From Ectobius pallidus (taxonomy: Eukaryota > Arthropoda > Insecta > Blattodea > Ectobiidae), in NCBI GenBank assembly GCA_964059195.1, contig CAXKWD010000011.1, positions 7,952,366 to 8,016,365 on the forward strand: a DNA stretch of 64,000 nucleotides. The letters run 5' to 3'. Shown here one piece after another: positions 1 to 11,752 of this stretch. The translations under genes and the position numbers were made by a program. Under the pieces are notes generated by a model, which was not told where the DNA came from, ran no database searches, and saw only the letters and a list, made by a program, of their open reading frames with translations. Position 1 is the first letter of the stretch. Every line of letters starts with the position of its first letter.

Positions 1-341
1 CATCTTTGTAGGTCTATGAGATGTGTTTATATAATATTTATTGTACCTTACAGTTCGGAAAAATGGTATTATGATACTGATGACATTAATATCGAGACCT
101 AATTCGTCTGAAAAGAGAAATATGAGAAGAAGAGAGTCTCATCTATTGTTTGCAGTCGACCCCCGCCATTTCAGCAAACTGCTAATCATTGTTTAGCTTC
201 AGTAACCGCCCGATTTTGACTGTTTAAGTTTAATCAACGGTAATCGGTGATTTCGACACTAATCGAGGTTGATGCTCCATAACTTTCCCTAATCATAGGT
301 TAGGAAGAAATTATAAACGCTGATTACACTAATCGGGGTCG

Positions 342-737
342 GTGCACTTGGCCATAAGCAGGGAACTTGGTATCGCACACACCACTGTGTGGAAAACACT
401 GCGATTCAAATTGCATAAACATGCCTACCACATTAAAATTGTTCATAAACTTGAAGATGAAGACTATGCCGCCAGACAAGCTATGTGCTATGACTTACTG
501 GATGCTGTTAGAAATGAAAATTTAATGCAGCATGTTCTGTTTAGCGACGAGGCAACGCTCCACACCTGTGAACATGTAATCAGACATAACTGTCGGATTT
601 TGGCAGATGAACAGCCAAATGCGTTACGGGAATGGGAAAAGGACTCGCCAAAGGTAAATCTGTGGTGGGGCTTTATCAAGTCCAAGGCGTATCAGGTGAA
701 AATCACTGGTCTTGAACAATTGAAAAACAGCATTTAA
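342..737 (+). pseudogene. Tc1/mariner-type (DUF4817-like) transposase fragment
   Basis: A 131-codon open fragment resembles the middle of insect Tc1/mariner-type transposases. Its start reads LAISRELGIAHTTVW, the end of the helix-turn-helix DNA-binding region in this family. Around residues 64-71 it has VLFSDEA, the strand that carries the first catalytic Asp of the DDE/D nuclease. Later come the conserved N..RILADEQP stretch and W..DSPKVNLWWG. The second and third acidic residues and both transposon ends are missing, and the frame closes shortly after the NLWWG block, so it cannot act as a transposase. The first Met is internal to the family and is not a real start. A fragment of the complementary N-terminal half of the same family lies at 32.0-32.3 kb on the minus strand. 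Family-level assignment is by motif recognition. Confidence 0.72.
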
Positions 738-1033
738 GTCGCTGCGAACAGATAAAGCCACATATGTTAGCAATTGTGTTTCGGGCTACAGAGGAACGAT
801 GGGACTTGTGCTTAGATTTGAAGGGTCATCACGTTGAAAATACTGAATTTGTGTTCAATATGTCTAAATGTATGTTCATGTTGTTTATAGTCTATAAAAA
901 ACTTTTTAAAGAGGAAAATGGTGACTTTGTACACCCGGTACACATAATAAAATAAAAAGGTAATTAATCAAATACAAAAGTAGCTTAAAAGCTTTGAAAC
1001 ATTAAAAGTAAGTAAAAAGGAAGAGGTACCACT

Positions 1034-1200
1034 GCTGCAGTGGTCTAGCGGTAGTGTGCCCGCCTCTAGATCCGAAGGTCGCGGGATCATACCCGGCCGC
1101 AGTCGATGGGTTTTTTTTTCAGGACGTAAAAATCCTGGCAAGGAATCCTCCGGGAGGGACTTTAAGCTGGGGGTTGTATATTTACGGCCTCTGGACAAAA
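1034..1200 (+). repeat. tRNA-derived SINE, family 1
   Basis: The segment begins with a tRNA-like RNA polymerase III promoter. An A-box-like tggtctagcggtagtg is followed about 35 bases later by a B-box-like gtcgcgggatcatacc. The unrelated body contains ttcaggacgtaaaaatcc and a short inverted GGAATCCTCC/GGGAGGGAC stem. The same body recurs at 47.21-47.35 kb, which supports a dispersed family over a degenerate tRNA gene. Confidence 0.65.
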
Positions 1201-2486
1201 TTTCTCGGCCCTTTCACGTCCTAGTAATACCTTAGTTTCCGAAGGGAGGTTGCGAGGCGATGGGCTTACCACCTGTCCCTCTGCCCTCTCTAGGAAAATA
1301 AGCGTAACAAAAATTCACTTAGGTAAACGGACGGAGACTGGGGGCGGAGAAGCGGTGCCAGCCGTAAAAAATCCGAAAGAAGAAGAAAAAGAGGTAACTA
1401 TTATGTTACAACATAACCTAACTTTCGCAAAAGGTACAATATCCACTTGACGTCGCAAATAAGCAACATGCAAAACTACCTAATACCTCAGATAATGCGA
1501 ATGATTTATTCAAACTCCACAATCGTGTTTCTACATACATTATTTTATATGTTTTTTCCCTTCACTAAAAACAAGCTTTCAATCCTTTATTAAAACACAC
1601 AAACACTGCCTTCCTATGAAGCACAACACTTCCTCCGTCACTATTTTGTTCTGGTTGATAGAAATTCATATTCCTATCATTTATTGACTTACAAATGGTT
1701 TGAACACATGGTGTAGTAGATGTACAGCACGGTTTTGTTAAAGAAAATGCCATCAGAAGCACACAAATCATTAATTTACAGGGTTAATGCAAGTCTCCTC
1801 ATGTGAAGAAGTAGTGACATGAATCCCATGTATTAATCCCAGTGAAACTGCGGCTTATGTTCATTGGTTTGAATATAGCGGAGAACATAGCTCCCTGTTC
1901 AATTCGCAAGCAATAATAACTTTTCTCTTTCTGTATTCGATTGATTGGATTCAACGGAAATTGTCTACATGTGAGGTAAACAATCCCGTTTTATTAATAC
2001 AGCTCCCGTTTCTGCGGAAACATAATATACTCCCTGGAATGAAATTTCTGATAACTCTTCTTTCATGCTATACGAAGCTATCTCTTCCTTCTATTTATTT
2101 CAAGTTCCTGGAATATGTTCCGTAGCCATTTCTTAAAATTCCTTAAATATGCCTTTAAGAAGGAATAAATCCATTTCTAGGGTTTCAGATTTCCTGCCTC
2201 AATATAATACCTGTCATTCAGCTTGTTATTGCATCGTCACACCGAAACGGGTGCATATAAACTGATGGCAGACTTAACACTTCTGTGAAGGTTGAAGATT
2301 GGAAGGGTACGAAAAGTAAACATCGAAATGTCAAGCTGATTGTTAATTTTCTCAAAACAAAGAAACCCTATACTATCATTGTTTAATACATGGGAAATAT
2401 ATTCGGGCTCCTGTTCTCATTTTATTATTCTCCTATATATTTTAAGGCTTTTCTAGTATACCTTCTTTGTCAATTTATTATTGCAG
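1201..2486. other. No assignable gene
   Basis: AT-rich DNA with only short open frames of random appearance. No transposon ends, RNA gene or long coding frame was recognised. Confidence 0.5.
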
Positions 2487-2905
2487 GTTATGTTTCTTCT
2501 TCTTCTTCTTCTTCTCCGTTTCACCCAACTTTGGGGTACGTTGAATCAATCACTTCTTAGTGTTTTGTGTTTTAATTTTACCCCAGTATTGCTTCATTCT
2601 TTCTGATCTTGCTTTTCTTTCGTCTTCACTGATATCGTTCGTTCGTTTGGTTTTGATTTTGTCTTGGAACCTCTCTTTCTTGGCTTTGGTTATTATTATT
2701 ATTATTGCAGTTTTATCTACAGCATTTTTTCTGTGATTTTGAGTTCTTTTAAGTCATTCTCCGTTTCCTTAAACCAATTTGGTTTGATCTTTTTGTTGCG
2801 GAAATATTCAAAAGATTTTTTTGATTAGTCTATTTGGGTTCATTCTGAGGATGTGTCCATAAAAATCTATTCTTCTTTTCCTCATTGTGTCTGAGAGTTT
2901 TTCGG
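2487..2905 (-). pseudogene. Non-LTR retrotransposon 3' end with (GAA)n tail
   Basis: Read on the minus strand this is the C-terminal tail of an insect endonuclease/reverse-transcriptase polyprotein. It contains RKRRIDFYGHILRMNPNRL, the usual segment after the reverse transcriptase in these families, then a frameshift at about 2823. It continues through an F.ETENDLKELKI-like region and a terminal DERKARSERMKQYWGK block before a stop. The 3' end runs directly into a (GAA)n tract at about 2490-2516, the expected microsatellite tail of such an element. The reverse-transcriptase domain is absent, consistent with 5' truncation. Not functional. Confidence 0.7.
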
Positions 2906-3109
2906 TCTTTTGGTAGAGTGTTTCGTTTCTTTTATGTTTGTTATTTTTTAATTTATTTTAATGCATCTTTCATTTTATGTCTTTGTTTTCAGGCAGTATT
3001 TAGTTGTATTTTGTTTCAAATTTCTTTATTTGTGTTACTTCTCTTTAAATGTTTGCCTTGATACCCCCCTTTGTTTGTCTACATTAAAAGCCTATCCTGT
3101 ATTTCTATT

Positions 3110-4580
3110 GATGGGTGGACTATAATTAAAATGAAATGAACACAAAATAAAAGTAGTTTTTGTGATAAGTGTGAATTTCGTTCTCCCAGTTCCAAGAATG
3201 AGTACAATAAATAATTTATGTGTAAAATATTTTCTTTCTTCCAATTATTATTACTGAGAAATTATATATATTCAGTTTAAAGAATTTTGAGATGCCATAA
3301 CATAGGACACAGTCACAATCATAGGTTTCTCACTCACTTTTTCTTTCGGAATCTGTATTTTTAATAATTTGGTATTCATATGTGATGCAGTAAAATAGTA
3401 CAATAAAATAAAAAAATTATAGCAGTAAAAATAAGCTAAATCCTAAAAAGCACAGAATTCAGCCTTTACAACCATTAATATAACCAATTCTTCCAAATAT
3501 GAAAGGTGAAGGAGGCATCATAACCTCAAGAAGTCTATTTTGTTAAACACCAAAGAGATATTTTTTGCATTAGGCCTACTAATCAGCAGAACAATAGGAT
3601 AACGAAGAGAAACACTTGAATTAACACGCCTTGAAGTATGAATTAATTCGACAGGTACAAGAGTAGGCTACAACTGTGAGGTTATGAAATGGCCACCATG
3701 ACAGGATGGCAGGGGCAACAAGAACAATAATATAATAATTTGACTATTTTTTTTTTGGCAGGACCATGGACCATTTACTGTATGCGGTGATCGCGGTGAG
3801 TATCTTCATTTCTATCCTTGGTTTTCATCGTTCGATATTTTATCTTGATCTGAAACTGCTGGAATCACTAACATTCTTTTTTATGTTGTCGTAGGCCTAT
3901 TTACATAGAAGACTGACTTCCACATTTCTCACACCAACACTTGTTGCTACTCCTCAGAATTATCGAATGCATGCTTTACTCCTCTTTTTCAATTCGTACT
4001 TTGAGACCAAAAATGTCTCCTCTTCCAATTTCAATTCTTCGAACTTGTTTCTGTCACTCTGTAGCTGACCATTTGAGGGGTTGGCTTGTTTTATCCGATA
4101 TTCTTCAACATTTATTTGTAGTTTGCACGACATTCCAACCTATTTTCCGAAGACTCTAGGTCCTGTGTTGGTTTAATTCTGATATACTTATACTCCTAGA
4201 CGCTATTTGGAATAAAATAGCACATGACATTTGTTTCAAATATTTACGGAAAAAGATGCATTCTGGTTGCGTTATTGTTTTAAACAGTGTCCTGATTAGA
4301 TGTAATGACAACTTACTCCAGTCAATTATTTTAAGCTGTGTTATCTATATAATACAGGTTTATTTAACTTTGAATGTTCGGTATTTGTTATGTAAATATT
4401 GAGAGCATTATTTCCCATTAGCTAACTAGCAATGCGAGGAGCGTAATCTCACAAATTGTCATATCGAGCTCTAGCATCTCAATCTACATAAGAATGCTTT
4501 TCATTTCTAGCATTTGGAGTAACTTGTGAAATTTCATTTAAGTTATATATTATTTTATATCCTCGCATTCTACTTCTAAT
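3110..4580. other. No assignable gene apart from one candidate exon
   Basis: AT-rich DNA without recognisable transposon ends. The only coding-like signal is the short candidate exon at 3762-3795, listed separately. Confidence 0.45.
3762..3795 (+). CDS. Candidate first coding exon of an unknown host gene
   Basis: A long pyrimidine tract ending ttttttggcag is followed by a 34-base segment and then GTGAGTATC, a good donor. Inside is ATG in a favourable context (gaccATGG), giving MDHLLYAVIA and ending in phase 0. If real, it holds a start codon and a few residues of a signal-like N-terminus. A second candidate exon at 60.56 kb is phase-compatible. Tiny exons with plausible splice sites occur by chance, so this is a hypothesis only. 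Confidence 0.2.
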
Positions 4581-4582
4581 AG

Positions 4583-4646
4583 ATAAATGTCTTCGAATCT
4601 AAGAGCAATAGCAAATAAATGTCTTCGAATCTAAGAGCAATAGCAA
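4583..4646. repeat. Perfect 32-bp tandem duplication
   Basis: The unit beginning ataaatgtcttcgaatc occurs twice back to back with period 32 and no visible mismatch, indicating a recent local duplication. Confidence 0.9.
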
Positions 4647-4944
4647 ATAAATTTTAAAATGATTTTTCTTAATTTCTCCCACTTGAACTCTTACATCCAT
4701 CTCTAACTTTAATTTCCTATAGAATAGGGGTGTTCAATTATTTTCCCTGGGATTCGGATTGAATAAATTGGGCTCTGGGGTCCAGAGATTTGGGTTTGAG
4801 TAAAACAAGTTCTGATCTTACAATGATTAGGGTTACACCATACTGTAATAGTATATAGTTACGAATAATAAATTAAAGAAAAGTTAATGTGATGTACATT
4901 CAATACATTCACACACACATTTTTTAGATAATATATTTTATGTT

Positions 4945-5140
4945 CAATGGCAATGGTCCATCGCTATGGCTAAGGGGATGCTTTAGCTCTCTTCGCGCAG
5001 TAGACCCAGGTTCTATCACCCGTTGGGACAAGTCTCCTAGATGAGGTATTTCCGGAGTTTTTTCTCATCTATGAGCTGAATGTCGGGAAACGTTAGGTCC
5101 TTGTGATCCCCGGATTTCTTCTGGTCATCATTATCAAATT
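4945..5140 (+). repeat. SINE-like retroposon fragment
   Basis: The head has tRNA-like spacing: gctatggctaaggggatgc (A-box-like) and, about 45 bases on, cccaggttctatcaccc (B-box-like). A non-tRNA body follows. No second copy was found in the window and ends are uncertain. Confidence 0.45.
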
Positions 5141-5299
5141 AATCCCATCCGCTCTTCTTTGGAATGAGCGTGCATATCTCGTTCAAAACGTTCGTGTTCT
5201 CTCGAAAGTAGCCCCGGCATTGGACTGACCACTAATCTGGGGACGCCCTCCATGTTCTCGTCTGATCAAAAATGTTTGTCTATGATCTACAGAAACTCT

Positions 5300-5890
5300 T
5301 TCCACCGACAGGTGGGGTGGGGTAAAACTCAGAGAAAGAAGAAGAAATTCAACGACATTATGCATGTTTCTAAATTTAATTAACCCTACCAATCTCATCA
5401 GTAACAGAAGAAAAATACTTTCAGAGTTTGAGTGCTCAAAAATCCAGCTACGCTTAAGAAACCCCACGAGTGTGGACCTTAAACTATCCTTCAGAAAATT
5501 CATTGAGGAAAACATATTTTCGCACAAGTTTGTAGATCTAAACATTGTTAGGACGTATTTTGAAAACTTTCACAAGTTAGGATATGAATCCCTATCAAAA
5601 GACACATCAACTTTCTTTGGCCTTTCCTTAATATCTGCAGCTGGAGCATTTCCATTTGTATTACAACCTTGTCCACGTTCTACATTTCAGTTTATGCGGT
5701 ATTCCCTTCTCCACACAGATGGACAGAAAAGGTTTTTTATGTCTGAAAAGGTCTTCCAATTTGTTGAACTGAATGAATTTTTTTATCACATTCCTTTCAG
5801 TCTTGTCTGAGAAATTTCGCAACAGTCCTTTGTTAAAAGAAATAAGTTTTAAAAAATTAATTCTAGGAGTTCTCTCATAATGTATCTGCA
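5300..5890 (-). pseudogene. hAT-family transposase C-terminal relic
   Basis: On the minus strand near 5490-5550 the sequence encodes MFRSTNLCENMFSSMNF followed by K.SLRSTL. This fits the C-terminal dimerisation region of hAT transposases and their domesticated relatives, which typically read FGSTY.CE..FS.MN..KS..R..L. Upstream minus-strand sequence to about 5890 is broken by stops and frameshifts; no BED zinc finger or catalytic triad could be seen. No terminal repeats or 8-bp duplication were located. The plus-strand open frame over the same bases has no recognisable motifs and is probably a shadow. Confidence 0.45.
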
Positions 5891-6639
5891 AACTGCAAAG
5901 TATTATACTGATTCCTGAGGAGAAAATATTATTTTAGGAATCTTACAGTTCGTTTATTACTCCCTGAAATATTTTTTGTTGATTTTTCCTTTCTCTTTTG
6001 AACACTTGATATCGAATACAGCCTGGACGTTCCGGGAAAAGGCCTCAGGGTTCGGATCCGGCGAAGTCAGTCATTTTCAGACCATTACTGTAAAACATAC
6101 ACTTAAGGATCTGTTATGCTTGCAGAGATGCTCAAGATTCGCGGATTGTGGTGTAAGTCACTGTAATGATTAATTTATCTGTGTATTTTTCATAGCTCCT
6201 ATAAGAAATAAGTTAGAAGTAAGGAATTGATTGCTTTTGTAATTGAGGTGTTTAAGGAATAAGCTGTGATGTAGGAAAATCTGGCTGCTACAGTGCTCGT
6301 CATGAGCACTGTTGTAGTATATTTCTCTCACGTCTTTCTCTCTCCGCAAATTCAGCCTTAACGAGTTCAGTGGCGGATTACGTTTTCCCAGTACGTGCCC
6401 CACCACATTAAGTAATTAATGCATCTCTTTGGGGGTATTGACCCACTCTTCACTCGCTCTCATGTCAGTTCGTTAATACTGTACTTTGATGGACCTATAT
6501 ATATATTTCTTTCATATGCAGCGTTGGTTAGCAGTTTTCTTAAAATCGTTTAATCAGTTTTAACAATATTAAAGTATCAATATTATCTAAAAGCTGTACT
6601 GTATTATAATATACTGGGTATAGTGTACAGTGGGACACG

Positions 6640-6825
6640 CCGCGGCACAGTTGGTTGAGGCACTGAGGTTCAACCTGGAAGATTGAGGTTGTTGGGATGT
6701 TTCAATTGGCCTAATCCTTCTGACAATCTTCACGTGCCGAATTTTAAAAAAACTGGGAACCTCAACCTCCTGGAACCCTAAGGGTCTCCACGGCCTGTAT
6801 AGGGATCAGTTTACCTTTACCTTTG
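6640..6825 (+). repeat. Putative SINE with (ACCTTT)n-like tail
   Basis: A GC-richer island starts with cgccgcggcacagttggttgagg, resembling an A-box region. It ends in acctttacctttg after a block rich in CCTGGAACC-like words. Single copy in this window; retroposon status is inferred from composition and the simple-repeat tail. Confidence 0.4.
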
Positions 6826-6842
6826 TCTTATGAAATGGTTTT

Positions 6843-7140
6843 GTGTTTAGCGTCGCCGTCACTGTCTACGGATCCGCGGGCCTGGGTTCGATTCCCGGTT
6901 ACTTCTCTGATTATTTTGAGGTAGGGAGGTCTGGAATGGGGTGCACTCAGCCTTGTGATACAAACTGAGGAGCTGCTTGATTAAGAAGTAGCGCCTCCGG
7001 TCACGGAAAACTTCATTAACGGCCGTGGTTGTCAGCATGCTGATCACATGCCCCAATCCTGCCATCTGCTTTTGGTAGATTACGAAGCTGTTGGATGGTA
7101 GGCCTAGTTTCTTCAGGGATGTAGCGTCAAAGGGTTGTTT
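6843..7140 (+). repeat. tRNA-derived SINE, family 2 (copy 1)
   Basis: The head has a B-box ctgggttcgattcccgg. The body contains gaggtagggaggtctgga, tgcactcagcct, aaactgaggagct, gattaagaagtagcg and catgctgatcacatg in order. The same ordered words recur at 46.84-47.11 kb, so this is a dispersed SINE family, not a tRNA gene. The 3' end near 7140 is approximate. Confidence 0.75.
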
Positions 7141-7424
7141 TAGTTACATTATATAGTGCCAAGCTAAAAGAAATGGGGTTTAAAATAACCGGCACACGGC
7201 AGTGTACAGCAAGTTGCTGTGACACACACTATAATTCGAGTTTTCTGAGCTCGGAAGTTGATGCAATGTTATCTTTTTCCTGAAATATCACAAACAACGC
7301 ATGCTTGCTAAGGATGTTATGTTATGGATGTTATGGTAAGATAAGATCTTAAGGATAACATTAAAAATAAAGCCGCATCTTAATAAACCTTTTGAATTTT
7401 TAGTTTCGAAATTTGTACTGTAAG

Positions 7425-7625
7425 ATAATATTATAGGAGAGAGATTCTATCTGGCGCTGTGAATTGAATTCTGGCGTAGCTCAGTTGGTAAGAACATTGG
7501 CACGGATAGCCAAATGTCCTGGGTTCAAGTCCCAGTGTCGGAGGGATTTTTCTCCTTGTTATTATCATGGAGACAACAATCTGTGGTACATGAATGCTTA
7601 TACATATATCTATCTTGTATTGTGA
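7425..7625 (+). repeat. tRNA-derived SINE, family 3 (copy 1)
   Basis: A well-preserved tRNA-like head runs from gcgtagctcagttggta (A box) to gggttcaagtccca (B box), with anticodon-stem-like cacggatagccaaatgtcc between. It is bounded by ggagagaga on the left and tttttctcc on the right, a short inverted repeat. The tail includes gagacaacaatctgtgg. Copies occur at 42.67 kb (head inverted), 61.74 kb (minus strand) and 61.95 kb (plus strand). Confidence 0.8.
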
Positions 7626-7664
7626 GATTTGATTCAAGTTGTTGTTTGGTGATGTATTCATCAG

Positions 7665-8420
7665 AATATGAATATATTAAATAATATTTTTCTCATAAAG
7701 TTAATCTGCAGATATACAAGATTTTCTTCCTAAATCGATTTTTCCACTCTTAAAAGTTGATGCACCCTTACTGCTGAATGAGAAAAATAACCATTTGAAT
7801 CGTAACCCTTTAAGTTTTGTTACCACAGTTCCGCTGTCACTTCTACACTTTTCCCAATTCTTTATTTTTTCATAAGAATTCTATAAAATATCTGCAAAAT
7901 TTGAAGGTGAATTCTCGCCACAAGACCTGAATTCTAATGTTGTCATGTTTTCCTGCTACTGAAATCTAAGACCGAAAAATGTTTTACACTTGGTGAATGG
8001 AATGGTCGCTTTTGTTCTTTACTTACCAACTATTGTCCCCGAGGTTTTTCCTCTACGCTGATTTCAAAAGTTTCGCTATTGTACTCCGCTCCCTTCCTCC
8101 TTCTGCGGTCACCAGCAATTCATAACAGCATTCACTCTCCTACTACCCTTGGTATACAGATTCTACAGGAAAGTACGACTGATATGCGTTCTCTGTTATG
8201 TTTACAGAATGCAAAGGATTATTCATACCAAATAATTGTCGAACCATCTCTATACATAAGTGCAGTTGTTTCAATAATGCCTGTATTTTCTGTGAATGTT
8301 TTAAGATTAGGGAGAAATCGGGAATGGCATTAACATCATGATGTTGATATAATTTCATTTTTGATCCTGCACTCGTAACCAACTCAAGAAAATTCTGATC
8401 GATCTATTAAATATCTCATC
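7665..8420. other. No assignable gene
   Basis: Only short open frames on both strands; no transposon ends or coding motifs recognised. Confidence 0.5.
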
Positions 8421-8429
8421 AATTTAAAA

Positions 8430-8633
8430 GAAACAAACAAACAAACAAACAAAGAAAAAGAAAGAAAGAAAAATAAAATACAGGAAGAAAAAGTACGAGA
8501 TTAAAACAAAACAAAAAACAAAGTATGAAGAAACTAAGAAAGAAGAAAGGAGAAGAAGAAAAAGATTTCGATATGCTATGATGCAAAAAGGAAAGAAAGG
8601 AGGATAGGAACAAATAAATATTGACAGGCAGAC

Positions 8634-8664
<31 letters not shown>

Positions 8665-8716
8665 AAAGAAAGAAAAAAAAGAAAGAAAAGAAAGAAAGAA
8701 AGAAAGAAAGAAAGAA

Positions 8717-8756
<40 letters not shown>

Positions 8757-8800
8757 AAAGAAAGAAAGAAAGAAGGAAGGAAGGAAAGAAAGAAAGAGGT
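8430..8800 (+). repeat. Purine-rich (GAAA)n microsatellite
   Basis: From about 8630 to 8800 the plus strand is almost pure GAAA with occasional single-base slips and GGAA variants. The 200 bases before it are looser A/G-rich sequence, and purine bias continues to about 9500. Lys/Glu-rich open frames here are artefacts of the repeat. Such homopurine tracts can form triplex DNA, but that is only a possibility. Confidence 0.92.
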
Positions 8801-9869
8801 AAAGAAGCTTTGAAGTGATAGAGAGGCTAAAAATTAAAATATGGCAATATAAACTTTGGGATTATTCAAATACGAACGAAAAATTAAAGGAATGGGAACC
8901 TAATGTTCCACTGCGAGGGACAACAAGATATAGGATATAATATGGATAAAAGTTAAATGGACAAGAGAAATGAGAGGCAAAGAGATAGAAAACCAAAATT
9001 CCAATTACGGCGTAGAATGTAAAAGATGCATGAAAGAAAGTGTTGGAACCAAGAATGTACAAACTAAACGCTGCATGGCAGGGGATAGATGGACGAATTC
9101 ATGATAACCGACAATTGGATTGATAGAGGAGAGAGGGTAAGAGGGGAAAGGAGGGGCGATGGAGACAAGAAAAGAAAGAGTGAGGGAACGTACATAAGAA
9201 TGTAAGTAAAAGGTGAAATGAATTTAAAAAATAGGAAGATTATGAGAGGAGAAAGTAACAGAAGAAAATAAGAAAAATGTAACCAGAACAGAGATAAAAA
9301 GTAATTCCAGACGTTTCGAAATAAGGTGAAAGATAGAGATGCATGAATAAGTAGGGACTTCTAAGTGGAATAAAGAATAAATGAGTGATTAAAAATTACA
9401 GATAAGGTAGAAAAGGGAAAGTTTATAGAATGAAAGAAAGTATAAAGAAATGTAAGTAGTGAAATAGTAAAATAATGAGAGAGAAGGAAAATCATTTGAA
9501 ACTCATACGAAGTGCAATAGAAAAAATAAGATAAGTGATGAATATCGTTGTTTGAAATTAGCCTGGGGACTACTCCATACTCACACGACATCCTGCAATC
9601 GGGTCAACACAATATGTAGGCGTAGTAGAGACGGAATTACCTGCAAGGAAGAGAACAATACGTATACTGAATATCACTTTATCATAAGTGTATCATTTCA
9701 CATAAGTTTCAACTATAGCTTCAGAAAATAGTTTATATTAGGGGTTGTATTAAATAAAATTGTAATGACGTGTTTAAAAATCTCTTCTGAATATAGAAAA
9801 TATTATTAATTGAAGCCTAATTGCATTTTTCCTAGAAACGAGAAGAAATAGGCGTATGAGAAATTTAAT

Positions 9870-10720
9870 GGGCAAATGGTGTTTAACCATTAATCAGACT
9901 AAGCTAGGCAAATTGTGTGATACCATTAATCAGATTAATCTGGCCTAACTGTGTGTTACCATTAATCAGAAAAACCTGAAAAAATTGTTGTGTTACCATT
10001 AAACTGATTAATCTGGGCAAATTGTGTGTAGCCATTAATCAAACTAATCCGGCCAAATTGTATTACCATTAACTGAACTAAGCTGGGCAAATTGTGTTAC
10101 CATTAATCAGACCAAGCTAGCCAAATTATCTGTTACCCTTAACCAGACTAATCTAGGCAAATTGTGTGTTACCATTAATCGGACTAAGCCGGAAAAATTG
10201 TGTGTTACCATTAATTAGACAAGGCTGGCCACTGTGTGTTATTCTATAGACCAGACTAAGCTGAGCAAATTGTGTGTTACCATTAATCAGACTAAGCTGG
10301 GAAAATTATGAGTTACCATTAATTAGACCAATTTGGGTAAATTTCGTGTTACCCTTAACCAGACTAAGCTGAACGAATTGTGTTTTATCATTAATCAAAG
10401 TAAGCTGGGCAAATTGTGTACCGTTAATCAGACTAATTTGGGCAAATTGGGTGTTACCATATGGGTGTTACCATATGGGTGTTACCATTAATCAGACTAA
10501 ACTGTCCAATTGTGTGTCACCATTAATCAGACTAAGCTTGCCAATTGTGTTACCATTAATCAGACTAAGCTGGCCAATTGTGTGTCACCATTAATCAGAC
10601 TAAGCTGGCCAATTGTGTGTTACCATTAATCAGACTAAGCTGGCCAATTGTGTGTCACCATTAATCAAACTAAGCTGGCTAATTTTGTGTTACCATTAAT
10701 CAGACTAAGCTGGAGAAATT
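9870..10720 (+). repeat. ~36-bp minisatellite array
   Basis: About 23 units of 33-39 bases share taccattaatcagactaag, then ctgg, then caaattgtgtg. Units in the left two thirds are diverged. Those from about 10500 to 10715 are nearly identical and alternate in spacing of about 30 and 35. A short internal triplication of atgggtgttacc lies near 10450-10490. No spacers of CRISPR type are present. Confidence 0.93.
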
Positions 10721-11750
10721 TTATCATAGCAGACAGTCGCTTGGCTTTGTGACTTAATGAATGGTATATTTTTTAGTAGCCTACAGGCTACTGCAGAAAC
10801 TGGGAAATCATAATGCATGATTTTAGTTCATTTTGACATTATTCTTTGCGTAGGTTCACGATGGAATTATTCTCTCAGGAAGTAACTTGAGAATGGAACA
10901 TGGGCGTGCTCTTAAATTTTTAAGAATTCTAAGATTTTGTGACAAACCCCTGTAGCATTACTAAAAAACGATTAATATTTTATTCGGCAAAATAGAACGT
11001 AACAATAACAGTGGAATACAACAAGAATCACATGAAGATCAAACCATGCTGTTTCCCAACACAGAGGATGTGTTTAATGTTTTCCTAACTTAGGTACTTT
11101 AATAGGCCTAATTATACTGCACTGTAGTTTGAAGTGACTTTTTATAGACTGTGTATGTAATATGTTGAAAAAGTTATTTCATTTAAAGGGAAAGGACTTT
11201 GTTCAACTGTTCAATGTAATCTAAACAAAATAATGTTTCGTTAAATTCCCTGTGTCTCAATTTGTGCTCTTTGGTGCGGCTTTCATCCATTTAACAGACT
11301 GCTTAACATTATAGTTGCACTTCTGGTTTAAACAGTTCGGTTCGTTTGGTTTAAAACAAAAACGTGGTTTAAAACCGTGTAATAACTAGTTCAAATTGTA
11401 TAATTGGTTTGATTGGTGATATCAATGAACGTACAGTCTACAACATGAATTTTATTTATGTGTTGTTAAGATTCTAACATTCTATTGTTGAGATTGAAAG
11501 AGGCATACCTGAAGCATAAATTGCCTCCGGCAATTGCTTCGTCCATTTCTTCGTCGGTTATAGTAGTGGTCGCAATTACAGATGTTTTTGTAGTGGTCAA
11601 CAAATCCATTAGAGTAGAATAACCATTCAACACACAATGACTCAGACGCATATATAGAAGACGTAAACGCATCAATATTCCTTGAAAATTCAACGTACTC
11701 TTGCCTCGGCTTCTTCCCCGTTGTAAGTTAAGAAGAAGCAATACTTTTTA
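10721..11750. other. No assignable gene
   Basis: AT-rich sequence. A minus-strand open frame at 11466-11741 shows no recognisable motif and is not called. Confidence 0.5.
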
Positions 11751-11752
11751 TA

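Noticed and set aside
5364..5810. Plus-strand 148-codon ORF
   Set aside because: No recognisable domain, and the opposite strand carries hAT-transposase motifs.
7470..7545. A functional tRNA gene
   Set aside because: The tRNA-like head is followed by a shared repeat body and recurs three more times in the window, one with the head flipped; it is a SINE head.
8621..8818. Lys/Glu-rich protein
   Set aside because: It is a translation of the (GAAA)n microsatellite.
9870..10720. CRISPR-like array
   Set aside because: There are no unique spacers; the whole unit repeats, and the DNA is eukaryotic.
11466..11741. 91-codon minus-strand ORF next to the mariner
   Set aside because: Composition is unremarkable and no transposase or host motif was found.
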